A DNA stretch of 44,401 nt from contig JADYUX010000012.1 of the NCBI GenBank assembly GCA_021532125.1, forward strand, positions 1 to 44,401. The letters run 5' to 3'. This DNA comes from Arcanobacterium haemolyticum. GTDB taxonomy: Bacteria; Actinomycetota; Actinomycetes; Actinomycetales; Actinomycetaceae. The first letter of the stretch is position 1. The number at the start of each line of letters is the position of its first letter. Below the pieces are notes generated by a model. That model was not told the origin of the DNA. It ran no database searches and worked only from the letters and a program-made list of their open reading frames with translations. Below, piece after piece: positions 9,084 through 17,528 of this stretch. A program made the position numbers and the translations under genes.

Positions 9084-9114
9084 ATTCTAGCGGTACGCCG
9101 CTTACGCATGGCAA
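9084..9114 (-). promoter_or_regulatory. Possible antisense promoter, copy 1
   Basis: On the minus strand TTGCCA (9114-9109) and TAGAAT (9089-9084) are separated by 19 nt, pointing back into the small gene. An inverted repeat AGCGG-tacg-CCGCT lies between the two hexamers. The arrangement is identical in copy 2. Confidence 0.35.
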
Positions 9115-9139
9115 GAGAATCTCTGATCCATGACGTGAT

Positions 9140-9166
9140 TTATCCACATGTTCCTTGTTATCCACA
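9140..9166. promoter_or_regulatory. Second pair of perfect DnaA boxes
   Basis: TTATCCACA at 9140-9148 and 9158-9166, both plus strand. The second is again exactly 50 nt before the CAGGCT(T/C)CTTCAAGC block, here of unit 2. Confidence 0.75.
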
Positions 9167-9290
9167 AGGCGACGAATGTGCCTAGCAGCTGACCTCGTTG
9201 TCCGCTGCGCTCAGCGCAGGCTCCTTCAAGCTGAACCACCCCTCCCACACTAAAAATGTCGGGCGTGAGTTCAGGGAAGGAGGTGGGCAG

Positions 9291-9431
9291 ATGTCCAGGA
9301 AACATCAGAAACGGAAGGACGAGATGGCTGAGATTGCCTGGTTCGCGCGCATACTTGCAACCATCGCGCGAACCCAAGCAATCGCCATTGTCGTCATCGC
9401 TTCAGTAGCGCTCGTAGCACTTCTGAAGTAA
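9291..9431 (+). CDS. Small basic membrane peptide, copy 2
   Basis: 46 aa, start ATG at 9291 with AAGGAGGTG 5-8 nt upstream. It shares KRKDEMAEIAWFAR, LATIARTQAI and the C-terminal hydrophobic helix (VVIASVALVALLK) with copy 1; most differences lie in the first eight residues and the membrane helix. The conserved amphipathic core between variable ends suggests selection at protein level. Function is unknown; see copy 1 for context. Confidence 0.65.
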   Translation: MSRKHQKRKDEMAEIAWFARILATIARTQAIAIVVIASVALVALLK

Positions 9432-9478
9432 TGACCCCACAGTGAGTCGCTGGGATCAATCCCCGGCGGCTCGCCCCT

Positions 9479-9509
9479 ATTCTAGCGGTACGCCGCTTAC
9501 GCATGGCAA
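9479..9509 (-). promoter_or_regulatory. Possible antisense promoter, copy 2
   Basis: Identical to the copy 1 arrangement: TTGCCA (9509-9504), 19-nt spacer with an inverted repeat, TAGAAT (9484-9479) on the minus strand. Confidence 0.35.
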
Positions 9510-9546
9510 GATCTGTCGCGGTTTTCTCACCGACGTGCACCCACCC

Positions 9547-10659
9547 TTAGTCGGCGAAGTGTTCCGGTAGTTTCTTGTGTTTCAGGTTGGCCGGCGCGGT
9601 TTCAGGTGTAGCAGCAGGATCATCCACAGCCCGATCGACCGCACGACCGGCATCTGCTGTAGCAGCCTCGTCCATGGCGTGTTCCTCAATCTCAGCCGAA
9701 GCGTCGGAATCACCAGCGGCTTCGTCGTCAGCGGCTTCGTCGTCATTCTGTGGAGCGAGGACACGCAATGCGCGGCGAGTCTGGAACCAACCCCATACAA
9801 GCGAACCGATGACTGCCGTCGCGTATGCGATGAGCCACCAGGGGAAACGCGGGAGTTCGGAATCTTTTCCAGCGTTCTCGATGTCGGCGGCAGGGGTCGG
9901 GATGATGCGTTCGCCGGTCACGAGGATGCGGTGGGTGTTGATGCCGAGCGGGGTGCAGGTGACGAGGGTCGCGAGGTCGCGTCCGGGTACGGCGCGCACG
10001 CCGTCGGTGTCGTCAGGTTCGACGACCTTCGTTTCCATGACCTTGTATGTGAGAACTTCGCCGAAGACTTCGACGACGAAGGTATCGCCAACAGTGATTT
10101 CGTTGAGGCGAGTGAAGAGCTCGGCGCTGGCGAGGCCACGGTGGGCCGTAATCACGGAATGGGTGGAGGCGCCGCCGACGGGGAAGGAGGTGCCTTCGAG
10201 GTGGCCAGCACCGCGCAGGAGTGTTTCTTCGGTGGTGCCGTGGTAGATCGGGAGATCGACGTCGATCTTGTCGATTTTGATGCGGCCCATGAGTCCAGAT
10301 TGGTCGGCGGCAAGGATGGAGTTGTAGTCCCAGGCGCGGCCTTCGGCGTCGATCGTGCTGGAGAGGCTGCCGGAGCCTTCGGGCACGTTGGCGCCGGGAA
10401 GGAGTTGAGCGCCGGCGGTGAGGGCGTCGTTGTAGGCGTGGGCGGCGACGAGCTGCTCGTTGCGGTCAGGCCGGACGTTTTCGATGACGTCGTCGTAGTT
10501 GTCAAGGAGCTTGGAGTAGTTGAACTGGCTGAGCCAGGATGCCGCCGTGGGATACACGAGGAGGGAGGAACCGCCGATGACAAGGAGCACGATGAGGTAA
10601 GGGAGAAAGAGAAGCGAGGCGAGCTTCTTCTTGTCTCTCTTGGCCGTGGTTTCCGCCAT
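9547..10659 (-). CDS. srtC: Class C sortase (pilus polymerase)
   Basis: 370 aa transpeptidase that links LPXTG pilins through a pilin lysine. N-terminal membrane helix (about 13-40), sortase fold with catalytic His173 (TAHRGL), Cys235 (TLVTCTP) and Arg244 (NTHRILVTGER), and a C-terminal membrane helix (WWLIAYATAVIGSLVWG) typical of class C. A long acidic tail (Asp/Glu/Ala) follows this helix. The Asp-Pro-aromatic lid usual in class C is not evident; RAWDYNSIL (about 109-116) sits where it would be expected. ATG at 10659 is chosen for AAAGGA about 8 nt upstream. Last gene of the pilus operon; likely specific for the adjacent pilin. Confidence 0.93.
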   Translation of the reverse strand: MAETTAKRDKKKLASLLFLPYLIVLLVIGGSSLLVYPTAASWLSQFNYSKLLDNYDDVIENVRPDRNEQLVAAHAYNDALTAGAQLLPGANVPEGSGSLSSTIDAEGRAWDYNSILAADQSGLMGRIKIDKIDVDLPIYHGTTEETLLRGAGHLEGTSFPVGGASTHSVITAHRGLASAELFTRLNEITVGDTFVVEVFGEVLTYKVMETKVVEPDDTDGVRAVPGRDLATLVTCTPLGINTHRILVTGERIIPTPAADIENAGKDSELPRFPWWLIAYATAVIGSLVWGWFQTRRALRVLAPQNDDEAADDEAAGDSDASAEIEEHAMDEAATADAGRAVDRAVDDPAATPETAPANLKHKKLPEHFAD

Positions 10660-10796
10660 GTGCGGGTCCTTTCGTGAGGGGGCGACGAATGAGTGGGCAA
10701 CGAAGTTGAGAAGTTGGAGCAGCGTCGTGACGTTGGAGCGAGGCCGTGACGTCGGAGCGACGAGGGTGCGCCGCGGTGTTGCTGGGCGTTTGCACG

Positions 10797-10830
10797 ACGG
10801 TGGGTGGGAAGTTTCCTTCCCACCCACCGT
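10797..10830 (-). promoter_or_regulatory. Perfect 15-bp hairpin between pilin and sortase genes
   Basis: ACGGTGGGTGGGAAG pairs perfectly with CTTCCCACCCACCGT around the loop TTTC. It follows the pilin stop by 33 bp and lacks a U tract on the minus strand, so it may act as a partial terminator or an mRNA-stabilising structure that keeps pilin expression above sortase expression. Confidence 0.6.
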
Positions 10831-10863
10831 AGCTAGTGTGCTGTTAGTGCACTACTGGGGAAC

Positions 10864-12540
10864 TCAGGCCTGCTTCTTGTTGCGGCGTGCGTTCACCATG
10901 TAGAGGCCAACCGCGAGGGCGATGACGGCAGCGCCACCAATGGTGAGGAGGAGCTTGCCGGCAGCACCGGTGAAGGGGAGCTGGGGAACGTCAGACTTTT
11001 CGTTAGGAACATCTGCGCCCTCGATCGGAGCGGTCAGCGTGCCCTGTGTGATCGTGATCGACTTTGCGTCAGCAAGAACCTTGTATCCTGCCGGTGCGGC
11101 ATCTTCAACGAGGAAGAAGTTAGCCGTCAGGGACGCTGTCTCCTCGGGAGCGTTTCCGAGGAAGATTCCCTTGAAGGACACAACACCATTAGCATCGGAA
11201 GCGATATTCGTAGCGACAGGTGTTGCGGCAGCCTTTTCTTCTGCGCTCAGCTTGCCGTCCTTATTTGTATCGGCCTCGGCCTTGTAGATCGAGAACTTTG
11301 CGTTACTCAGAGCCTGCTTCGAGTCCTTGTCGATCTTGTTGAAGATGTAATCACCGAAGCGTGGAGTTTCCTTGGTCTTAACCGGCGGATTCTCCGGATC
11401 CTTTGGCGTGTTCGGATCATTGAACGGATCGTAATCGCCCTGAATCGGGAAGAAGCCGTTAGGAATCTTGCCGTCTGAGGGGAGGCTTGTCACCTTTGTG
11501 CGAACCTTGATGATCACCTGATCGTTTGGCGCCAAACCAGGAACAGCCTTACGAGCCGGATCTGCTCCAGCAACATCGACAGCCGTCAGGTTGATCTGCC
11601 AAGGGGTGTACGTAGTGCCGTTCTTCTCGATGTTGTCACGCTGGGTGATCGTGAAATCGCCAGTCCAATCGACTTCTTCGGTTGTTCCAGCCTTCTTCAC
11701 CTTGATCGTGACAGCGCTCTTGTTATCAGCGCCAGTCGGAGCAAGGGCGAGGTACTGGATGAGTGGATCAACTGCGCCGAACTGGCTGACGCCGAGGTCT
11801 TCGCCCGCCTGATTTGGATTCGGGTTGGCGGGAACGGTCTGCTTGATATCCCATGTAACGATGTCGCCGACGAACAGATCGTTATCGGTGCCATCGATGC
11901 GAAGGCGTGTGGTATTCGTCGTATCAGCAGTCTTTTCACCGGGCTCATTCACGACATTCTTGGGGTAGACGTGAACGTTGTAGTTCCAGCTTTCGCCCTT
12001 GGAGCTATCACCGGGGTAGGGAACAGTCACGAAGAATGGACTGGCCTTCTGGGTGATCTGGTGTGCACCGATACCGGACTCAACAACGTAGTAGAGGCCG
12101 AGGTCGAGGTCCGAGAACTTCGCCACGCCTTCTGCGTCCGTGTTTACTGGGTTGCCGACCTGCTTCAGCGTCTTGGTCGCACCGTTAATTGTGGCCGTAC
12201 CGCTTGTGCCATTAACCGAACCGGTTGCCGTCGCGATACCATCCCAAGCTGCCTGCTGTTCCAGGTCGACACCCTCAGCCTTGTAGAGGGTGAACTCGAC
12301 ACCCTCTAGGGCGTTGGCGCCATCTGGAGCTTTCTTTTCACCGCCATCGCGTGCGACCGAGCTCCAGTCACCCTTACCCTGCTCGTACTTGTGAACGGTG
12401 ATAGAGCCTTTTTCATCAGGCAGATTGATGTTGCCATCTGCAGCGTTAGCGGCAGGCATGGTCAGGAGACCAACACCGAGCGCTGCGGCAGCGAATGCAG
12501 CGAGGCCCTTGGTGGCCTTGCCGATCAGCGTGTTTCGCAT
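10864..12540 (-). CDS. Major fimbrial subunit (SpaA/FimP-type pilin), LPXTG-anchored
   Basis: 558 aa. Signal peptide 1-33 (MRNTLIGKATKGLAAFAAAA, cleavage after AANA). The pilin motif is NVHVYPKN with Lys194 as the likely cross-linking residue. An E-box-like VEDAAPAGY lies in the C-terminal CnaB domain. The sorting signal is LPFTG (521-525), then a hydrophobic helix and the tail NARRNKKQA. Collagen-binding-B-like domains carrying isopeptide bonds are expected between. An EF-hand-like DTNKDGKLSAEE loop is present in the C-terminal part. ATG at 12540 is chosen because the signal peptide begins there; AAAGG is about 10 nt upstream. The preceding adhesin gene ends 90 bp away and the sortase follows, the order of Actinomyces type 1 fimbriae. 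Confidence 0.93.
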   Translation of the reverse strand: MRNTLIGKATKGLAAFAAAALGVGLLTMPAANAADGNINLPDEKGSITVHKYEQGKGDWSSVARDGGEKKAPDGANALEGVEFTLYKAEGVDLEQQAAWDGIATATGSVNGTSGTATINGATKTLKQVGNPVNTDAEGVAKFSDLDLGLYYVVESGIGAHQITQKASPFFVTVPYPGDSSKGESWNYNVHVYPKNVVNEPGEKTADTTNTTRLRIDGTDNDLFVGDIVTWDIKQTVPANPNPNQAGEDLGVSQFGAVDPLIQYLALAPTGADNKSAVTIKVKKAGTTEEVDWTGDFTITQRDNIEKNGTTYTPWQINLTAVDVAGADPARKAVPGLAPNDQVIIKVRTKVTSLPSDGKIPNGFFPIQGDYDPFNDPNTPKDPENPPVKTKETPRFGDYIFNKIDKDSKQALSNAKFSIYKAEADTNKDGKLSAEEKAAATPVATNIASDANGVVSFKGIFLGNAPEETASLTANFFLVEDAAPAGYKVLADAKSITITQGTLTAPIEGADVPNEKSDVPQLPFTGAAGKLLLTIGGAAVIALAVGLYMVNARRNKKQA

Positions 12541-12630
12541 CGTGGTTTTACCTTTCGAATATGTAACGGAAAGTTTTAGGAAATCTTGAGGTGGCGTAGG
12601 TGCCGCCAGCTTCAAAGTGTGGTGCTTTGA

Positions 12631-15534
12631 CTAACGGACCGCCTTTCGCCTTCGTAGGAATATGGCCGAGATGGCTGCGGCGCCGAAGGCACCGAGTGCG
12701 CCAAATCGGAAGACATCGGAGCTGAGTCCGCCTGTGAACGGGAGTACTGGCGGTGTTGCCTTAACGTTCACGATGGGCTCGGCAATTGTGTAGTCGAGGT
12801 TGTCCGCGTCAATGGTGAACTCATAGGCCTTGTTGTCGAGGACGAAGCCGGCTGGCGCCTTTGACTCCGTGAGCTTGTAGGTTCCCCACGGGAGCTGACC
12901 CGCAAGGGAGAAGGATCCCTTTGCCGGATTGGTGTCGACGAAGGTGCCTGCCGCAGGAGCGGGGCAGCTCGTACCAGTCTCGCAGTCGGTCACCACGTAG
13001 GTTTTCCCGTCGGGTGCCGTGAGTTTCCATTCGGAACCACCCAAGGGGTTGGCTGGCGTGACGTCGTCGACCTTTGTCCACGAAGCGGAGCCCTTTTGTG
13101 GTTCATTGAGCGCACGGTAGTAGACGTAGCGGTACACACCTTCAACACCTGTGGCCAGCCTAAATCGCAGGTTGGTATCAGACTTGATGTAACCCTCAGG
13201 TGCCTTTTCCTCGGTGAGGACAAAGTATGCGGAACTCGAAAGAGGCAAACCTGAAATGCTGAACATGCCAGGCCGTGGGTCCTCGTCGTAGAAGCCACTG
13301 CAGCTACCTCCTTCACCTGTAGCGCAGTCTTCGACTAGCCATTCCTCTTTACCGTCAGGCAGAGGCATTTTCTCAGGTGGCCGGTTGTTGTTCACGTAAA
13401 CCACCTTCCACACTGAGCCGGGAAGGGCTTTGTCGAGAACTTTCTTTTGGTCGAAGACTGCTACGGCAGGGTCGGTGTTTCCGGCAGGCCAGTCGGCATT
13501 CGCAGGACCGTCCTTGCTTGAGAATTTGCCCCAGGTGAGAACACCGGTGCGTTGGTTGACGATATCGCCGAGGCTCTGCTCAATCGGGTTGTTGTGTGCG
13601 TCTACCACGGTTGAAGCGCCGACCGTAAAGGTCTTCGTTGTTTCCGTGCCAAGCTCGTGGTTGGCCGGAGCCTTCGTTTCCGTGAGAGTGTATTCACCCC
13701 ACGGCAAGCCGTTGATCTTGAGCTGACCGGCGGCCGGATCGATGTCCGCGAAAGCAGTGGTACTGCAGGGAGCTGCCGTGCAGTCGGTGATCGCGATGGT
13801 TCCGTTGGCGCCATTGGCACCTACGGGGCCACTCAAACTCCATTCGGAGCCACCGATCTTTACTCTGGCATCGTCGATCTTGTTCCAACTGACGGTACCG
13901 GCGACACGTTCGTTCTTCACAGTGAGCTCTTGTGTGCCGCCGATTTCCAGTCGAAAACCGGTGTTGCCATTGTTTATCACGGCGTAGCCCGCCGGAGCAC
14001 CAACTTCCTTGAGAACGAAGTTTGCTGGGGCTGGAACGTTATCCCACTGGATGCGACCATCGGCGTCAGTTTCTTTTTCATCAAGGAACTGCGGTTCACC
14101 CTCATCAGCAACACCATTCCTATTCGCGTCGCCAATAAGTTGGAAACGGGCACCTGAAAGAGGCTTATCATCCGCCGAATCGACCTTAAGTACGCTCACG
14201 GTACCTGAGGACAGCTTGTTCGTGATAGCGCCGAGATTAATCGTCGCCTGCACGGTGTCGTCAGTTTGCTTGCCGATCGTGAAATCGTGGGTCGCGGTCG
14301 CCCCAATGCTGTAGCCAGCAGGAGCTTTTGTTTCGACGAGCTTGTAGTTGCCCCATGGGAGACCTGTCACCGAGAACTGGCCCTCGGCCGGATCGGTGTC
14401 CTTGAGGTCACCGGTCGTGCAAGAGGTGGTGCAGTCAGTGATAGCCGCAACTTCAGCGCCCGCCGAGTTCCGGATCGACCACTCAGAGCCGCCGAGGAGC
14501 TTCGACGAGTCCTGATCCGATACCTTTTGCCAGGAAACCGTGCCCGGGAGGCGAACGTTCTGGATCGCGAGTTCCTTTGTCTGGCCGTGTACGAGACGGA
14601 ACCCGAATACATCGCCTTCCGTGCTGAATGTGTAGCCAGCCGGAGCCGCTTCTTCCTTGACGACGTAATCACCGTTAGTTGGAACATAGTTCCACTGCGC
14701 GCGGCCATTGTCGTCTGTCGTCACCTTGGTTACGAGACGGTCTTCGGGGCCCCACTGACCCTTCGGGCTGAAGTCGCCATACAGGCCGAACTCCACGCCC
14801 TTGAGCGGTGCACCGCTTGTCGCGTCAGTCTTCGTGACGATGACCGTTCCAGTTGTGATCTGGTTCTGGATCGAGCCGAAATCAACGGTTGTCGTTACTT
14901 GCCCGTTAGCCTGCTTGCCGATGGTGAATGGACGTTCAGTCGAGCTAATTGAGTAACCAAGCGGTGCCTTTGTCTCGACGAGCTTGTAGTCACCCCAGGG
15001 GAGGCCTGCCACCGAGAACTTGCCCTCGCTCGGATCAGTGTCCTTAAGGACGCCCGCGGCGCAGGAGGTTGTGCAGTCAGTAATGGCTGCCACTTCAACG
15101 CCCGCAGAGTTACGGATCGACCATTCAGAACCGCCGAGGAGCTTCGACGAGTCCTGGTTCGATACTTTCTGCCACGACACCGTACCGGCGACTCGTTCGT
15201 TCGTCACAGTCAGGCGTTTAGTCTCACCGACTTCCAGACGGAAGCCAGTGTTACCGCCGTTCACCATCGTGTAACCGGCTGGAGCCTCGACCTCCTTGAG
15301 GACGATATTCGCTGGTGCCGGAACGTTGTTCCACTGGATGCGTCCATCCGCGTCCGTCGTCTTTTCGTCGAGGATCTGTGCCTCGCCTGCATCTGCTATT
15401 CCGTCGTTGTCTCGGTCGCCGATGAGCTGGAAACGGACTCCCGCAATGGGCTCCTTGGTAGTTGAATCCACCTTGAGGACCTCAACGGTGCCACTTGCCA
15501 GGGTGTTAGAAATCTTGCCGAGATTAGCCTGCAC
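12631..15534 (-). CDS. Adhesin segment 3: eight CnaB modules and LPFTG anchor
   Basis: In the same frame as segment 2 after the TAG; open codons run from 15567, the first candidate start being GTG at 15534. Modules begin VEVLKVDS, VSWQKVSNQ, VIVTKTDA, VSWQKVSDQ, VSVLKVDSA, VSWNKIDD, LTWGKFSS and ASWTKVDD. Modules 1 and 2 are near copies of modules 5 and 4 in sequence, showing internal duplication. Tryptophan-type modules carry a Cys pair. The C-terminus is LPFTGG, a hydrophobic helix and LRRRKAVR. No ribosome binding site fits a separate start. Confidence 0.8.
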   Translation of the reverse strand: MQANLGKISNTLASGTVEVLKVDSTTKEPIAGVRFQLIGDRDNDGIADAGEAQILDEKTTDADGRIQWNNVPAPANIVLKEVEAPAGYTMVNGGNTGFRLEVGETKRLTVTNERVAGTVSWQKVSNQDSSKLLGGSEWSIRNSAGVEVAAITDCTTSCAAGVLKDTDPSEGKFSVAGLPWGDYKLVETKAPLGYSISSTERPFTIGKQANGQVTTTVDFGSIQNQITTGTVIVTKTDATSGAPLKGVEFGLYGDFSPKGQWGPEDRLVTKVTTDDNGRAQWNYVPTNGDYVVKEEAAPAGYTFSTEGDVFGFRLVHGQTKELAIQNVRLPGTVSWQKVSDQDSSKLLGGSEWSIRNSAGAEVAAITDCTTSCTTGDLKDTDPAEGQFSVTGLPWGNYKLVETKAPAGYSIGATATHDFTIGKQTDDTVQATINLGAITNKLSSGTVSVLKVDSADDKPLSGARFQLIGDANRNGVADEGEPQFLDEKETDADGRIQWDNVPAPANFVLKEVGAPAGYAVINNGNTGFRLEIGGTQELTVKNERVAGTVSWNKIDDARVKIGGSEWSLSGPVGANGANGTIAITDCTAAPCSTTAFADIDPAAGQLKINGLPWGEYTLTETKAPANHELGTETTKTFTVGASTVVDAHNNPIEQSLGDIVNQRTGVLTWGKFSSKDGPANADWPAGNTDPAVAVFDQKKVLDKALPGSVWKVVYVNNNRPPEKMPLPDGKEEWLVEDCATGEGGSCSGFYDEDPRPGMFSISGLPLSSSAYFVLTEEKAPEGYIKSDTNLRFRLATGVEGVYRYVYYRALNEPQKGSASWTKVDDVTPANPLGGSEWKLTAPDGKTYVVTDCETGTSCPAPAAGTFVDTNPAKGSFSLAGQLPWGTYKLTESKAPAGFVLDNKAYEFTIDADNLDYTIAEPIVNVKATPPVLPFTGGLSSDVFRFGALGAFGAAAISAIFLRRRKAVR

Positions 15535-15567
15535 GCTGCCGGCGGTAATGGTGATCGAACGTGGCGT

Positions 15568-17424
15568 CTAAGCGATCCTGTAACCGTCTGGCGCTTTCGT
15601 CTCTGTCAGAGTGTACGAACCCCAAGGGAGGTTAGCGATTCTGAAACTTCCAGCACTTGGATCAAGATCGACGTATCCACTAGTTCCGCAACCGTTAGCT
15701 ACGGTGCAGTCAGTGATCGTCGCATTAAACCCTTGTGGCCCAGTCAGGCGCCATTCGGATCCAGCGAGGAGGGTCGACGAATTCTGATTCGACACCTTCT
15801 GCCAGGTCAGCTCGCCAGGGATACGGGTGTTCGCGATAGCACCGAAGGTGATATCCAACTGGACATTGCCAGCACCGATCGTGACAGTCTTCTGCTCGCC
15901 CGACTTCACGTAGCCGGCAGGAGCTGTCTTTTCCGTCAGCGTGTACGTGCCCCACGGGAGGCCGGAGACTTTGAACTTACCCGCAGCCGGGTCGATGTCA
16001 CGGTTAGCCCCTGTTGGGCACGACGAGGTGGTGCAGTCGGCAATATCTACCGAACCGTTGGGGCCATTGAGCGTCCAGACTGAGCCCGCGAGGAACGTGG
16101 TGGGTGAGCTTGCATCCGTCTTCTGCCAGGTCAGGGACCCCTGAAGTCGCGCATTGGTCACAGGCACGCGAGTCGTCTGGCCAGGCGTTACCGTGAAAGC
16201 GGTCCACCACTTGCGGTCAAGGTGTCGAGTCGCAGAGGTGTCGTCAACGTAACCAGAAGGAGCTACCACTTCGAATGCGAGGTAGTTTCCTACCGGCAAG
16301 TTGGACCACGTAGCTTCACCCGTACCGGCGGCGGTGTACTGCCAGTTTTGGTTGTTCGGAAGAGTGATCACCGTGTCGCCACTCGTATACGTCTTACTGT
16401 TATCAGCGTCGCGGTACACCTGGAACTTTGCGCCGGCGAGCGGAGCCTTGCTGGTGGAATCAGTCTTGACGATGATGGCGTTTCCCAGCTCGCGAGGATT
16501 AACGACCTGGCCCTTGTTCACCACAGTGTTCTGCGCGTTAATCACGAAGGTCTGTGATGCAGCGGTTGCAAGCTTGTGCCCGGCCGGAGCCTTTGTTTCC
16601 GTCAGGGTGTACTGATCACCTGGAACTTCATTCCACGGAAGGCCTGTGATGGTGATTTTTCCGGGTGTGGGATCGATGTCGACGAATTCGCCGGTTGCGC
16701 ATGCCCCGGTACAGTCAGCAATGTTCTCGATCGTCCGCGAGGCACCATTCGTACCCATCGGTCCGGTCAAGGACCATACAGAACCACCAATAAGTGCGCC
16801 GGTATCGTCAACTTTCTGCCACGAAACCGTGCCAGGGATACGGTCGTTAAGAACAGTGCCGGAAACGGTTGCTCGGTCGGGAGAATCCTTGAGGGTGTCC
16901 GATGACAGGACAACCTTGTACACACCATCTGCTACACGCGCGTAGCCGTCATATTCGGAGACTTGCGTGGACTTCGTGTAGCCAGTTGGCGGTGTGATTT
17001 CTTCCAGGAAGTACGTGCCATGATCAAGCTGCGACCACGAGGCGACACCTCTCGAATCCGTTGCTTTCTGAGAGCCCGCAACAAGTTGATCGGAAGCCTT
17101 GTTCCAGGCATCGTCACCGTTGTCCTTATAGAGAGCGAACGTGGCGCCCGGAAGTCCAATGCGGCTCAACGAGTCCTGCTTGTCAACCGAGATGTTGCCC
17201 TTCTTAGGACCAGGATCATTCGTGAACACGCAGGTCACATCACCCGTCTTTGCTGACGTGCTGAAGAACGGGAGTTTGAGTTTCGCCGTTGCCGTTTTGC
17301 TCGTAACAGCAAAATCGGTAACTGGGACATTACTTCCGTCGGCGTCTTTACACTCAATCTGCGGATCGTAAAGCTGAAGATCGGTCGCCGTAGTAATCGT
17401 CTCGGAGATGGTCACGTCGACCAT
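15568..17424 (-). CDS. Adhesin segment 2: five CnaB modules
   Basis: The frame is open from about 17550 in continuity with the segment 1 product; the first possible start inside it is the ATG at 17424 (MVDVTISETI). Modules begin ISVDKQDSLSRIGLPG, VSWQKVDDTGALIGG, AIIVKTDSTSKAPLAG, LTWQKTDASSPTTFLAG and LTWQKVSNQNSSTLLAG. Each ends in a LTETKAPAGY-type E-box. It stops at a TAG exactly where the strand after APDGYRIA should continue. There is no ribosome binding site, so independent translation is unlikely. Confidence 0.75.
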   Translation of the reverse strand: MVDVTISETITTATDLQLYDPQIECKDADGSNVPVTDFAVTSKTATAKLKLPFFSTSAKTGDVTCVFTNDPGPKKGNISVDKQDSLSRIGLPGATFALYKDNGDDAWNKASDQLVAGSQKATDSRGVASWSQLDHGTYFLEEITPPTGYTKSTQVSEYDGYARVADGVYKVVLSSDTLKDSPDRATVSGTVLNDRIPGTVSWQKVDDTGALIGGSVWSLTGPMGTNGASRTIENIADCTGACATGEFVDIDPTPGKITITGLPWNEVPGDQYTLTETKAPAGHKLATAASQTFVINAQNTVVNKGQVVNPRELGNAIIVKTDSTSKAPLAGAKFQVYRDADNSKTYTSGDTVITLPNNQNWQYTAAGTGEATWSNLPVGNYLAFEVVAPSGYVDDTSATRHLDRKWWTAFTVTPGQTTRVPVTNARLQGSLTWQKTDASSPTTFLAGSVWTLNGPNGSVDIADCTTSSCPTGANRDIDPAAGKFKVSGLPWGTYTLTEKTAPAGYVKSGEQKTVTIGAGNVQLDITFGAIANTRIPGELTWQKVSNQNSSTLLAGSEWRLTGPQGFNATITDCTVANGCGTSGYVDLDPSAGSFRIANLPWGSYTLTETKAPDGYRIA

Positions 17425-17528
17425 CGGAGGGATTGAAATCTTCTTGAGGTTGTCGAAAGACAGAAGGCCTTTCGCTGAACCCGACGAGGTAGCAGTCCGA
17501 TTGATGGAGTAGGTGTTCTGGGTGACAT

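Larger units (their letters stand above)
8824..9116 (+). repeat. Tandem duplication, unit 1
   Basis: About 290-bp unit repeated at 9217-9511. It starts CAGGCTTCTTCAAGCTGAAC, contains GAGTTCAGGGAAGGAGGTGG and a small gene, then a hairpin, and ends in a 51-bp block (9066-9116) identical to 9461-9511. The noncoding end is more conserved than the coding part. Confidence 0.85.
9217..9511 (+). repeat. Tandem duplication, unit 2
   Basis: Second copy of the unit at 8824-9116. The leader, ribosome binding site, hairpin and terminal 51 bp are conserved; the sequence just before it contains a perfect palindrome CTGCGCT-c-AGCGCAG (9205-9219) that unit 1 lacks. Confidence 0.85.

Noticed and set aside
9577-10677. 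366-residue open frame on the plus strand
   Set aside because: It is opposite the sortase gene, Gly/Val/Asp-rich shadow without homology features.
15535-15570. Programmed stop-codon read-through or pyrrolysine at the adhesin TAG
   Set aside because: No pyl genes or downstream stem-loop is visible, and the same gene has a frameshift, so simple mutation or sequencing error is more likely.
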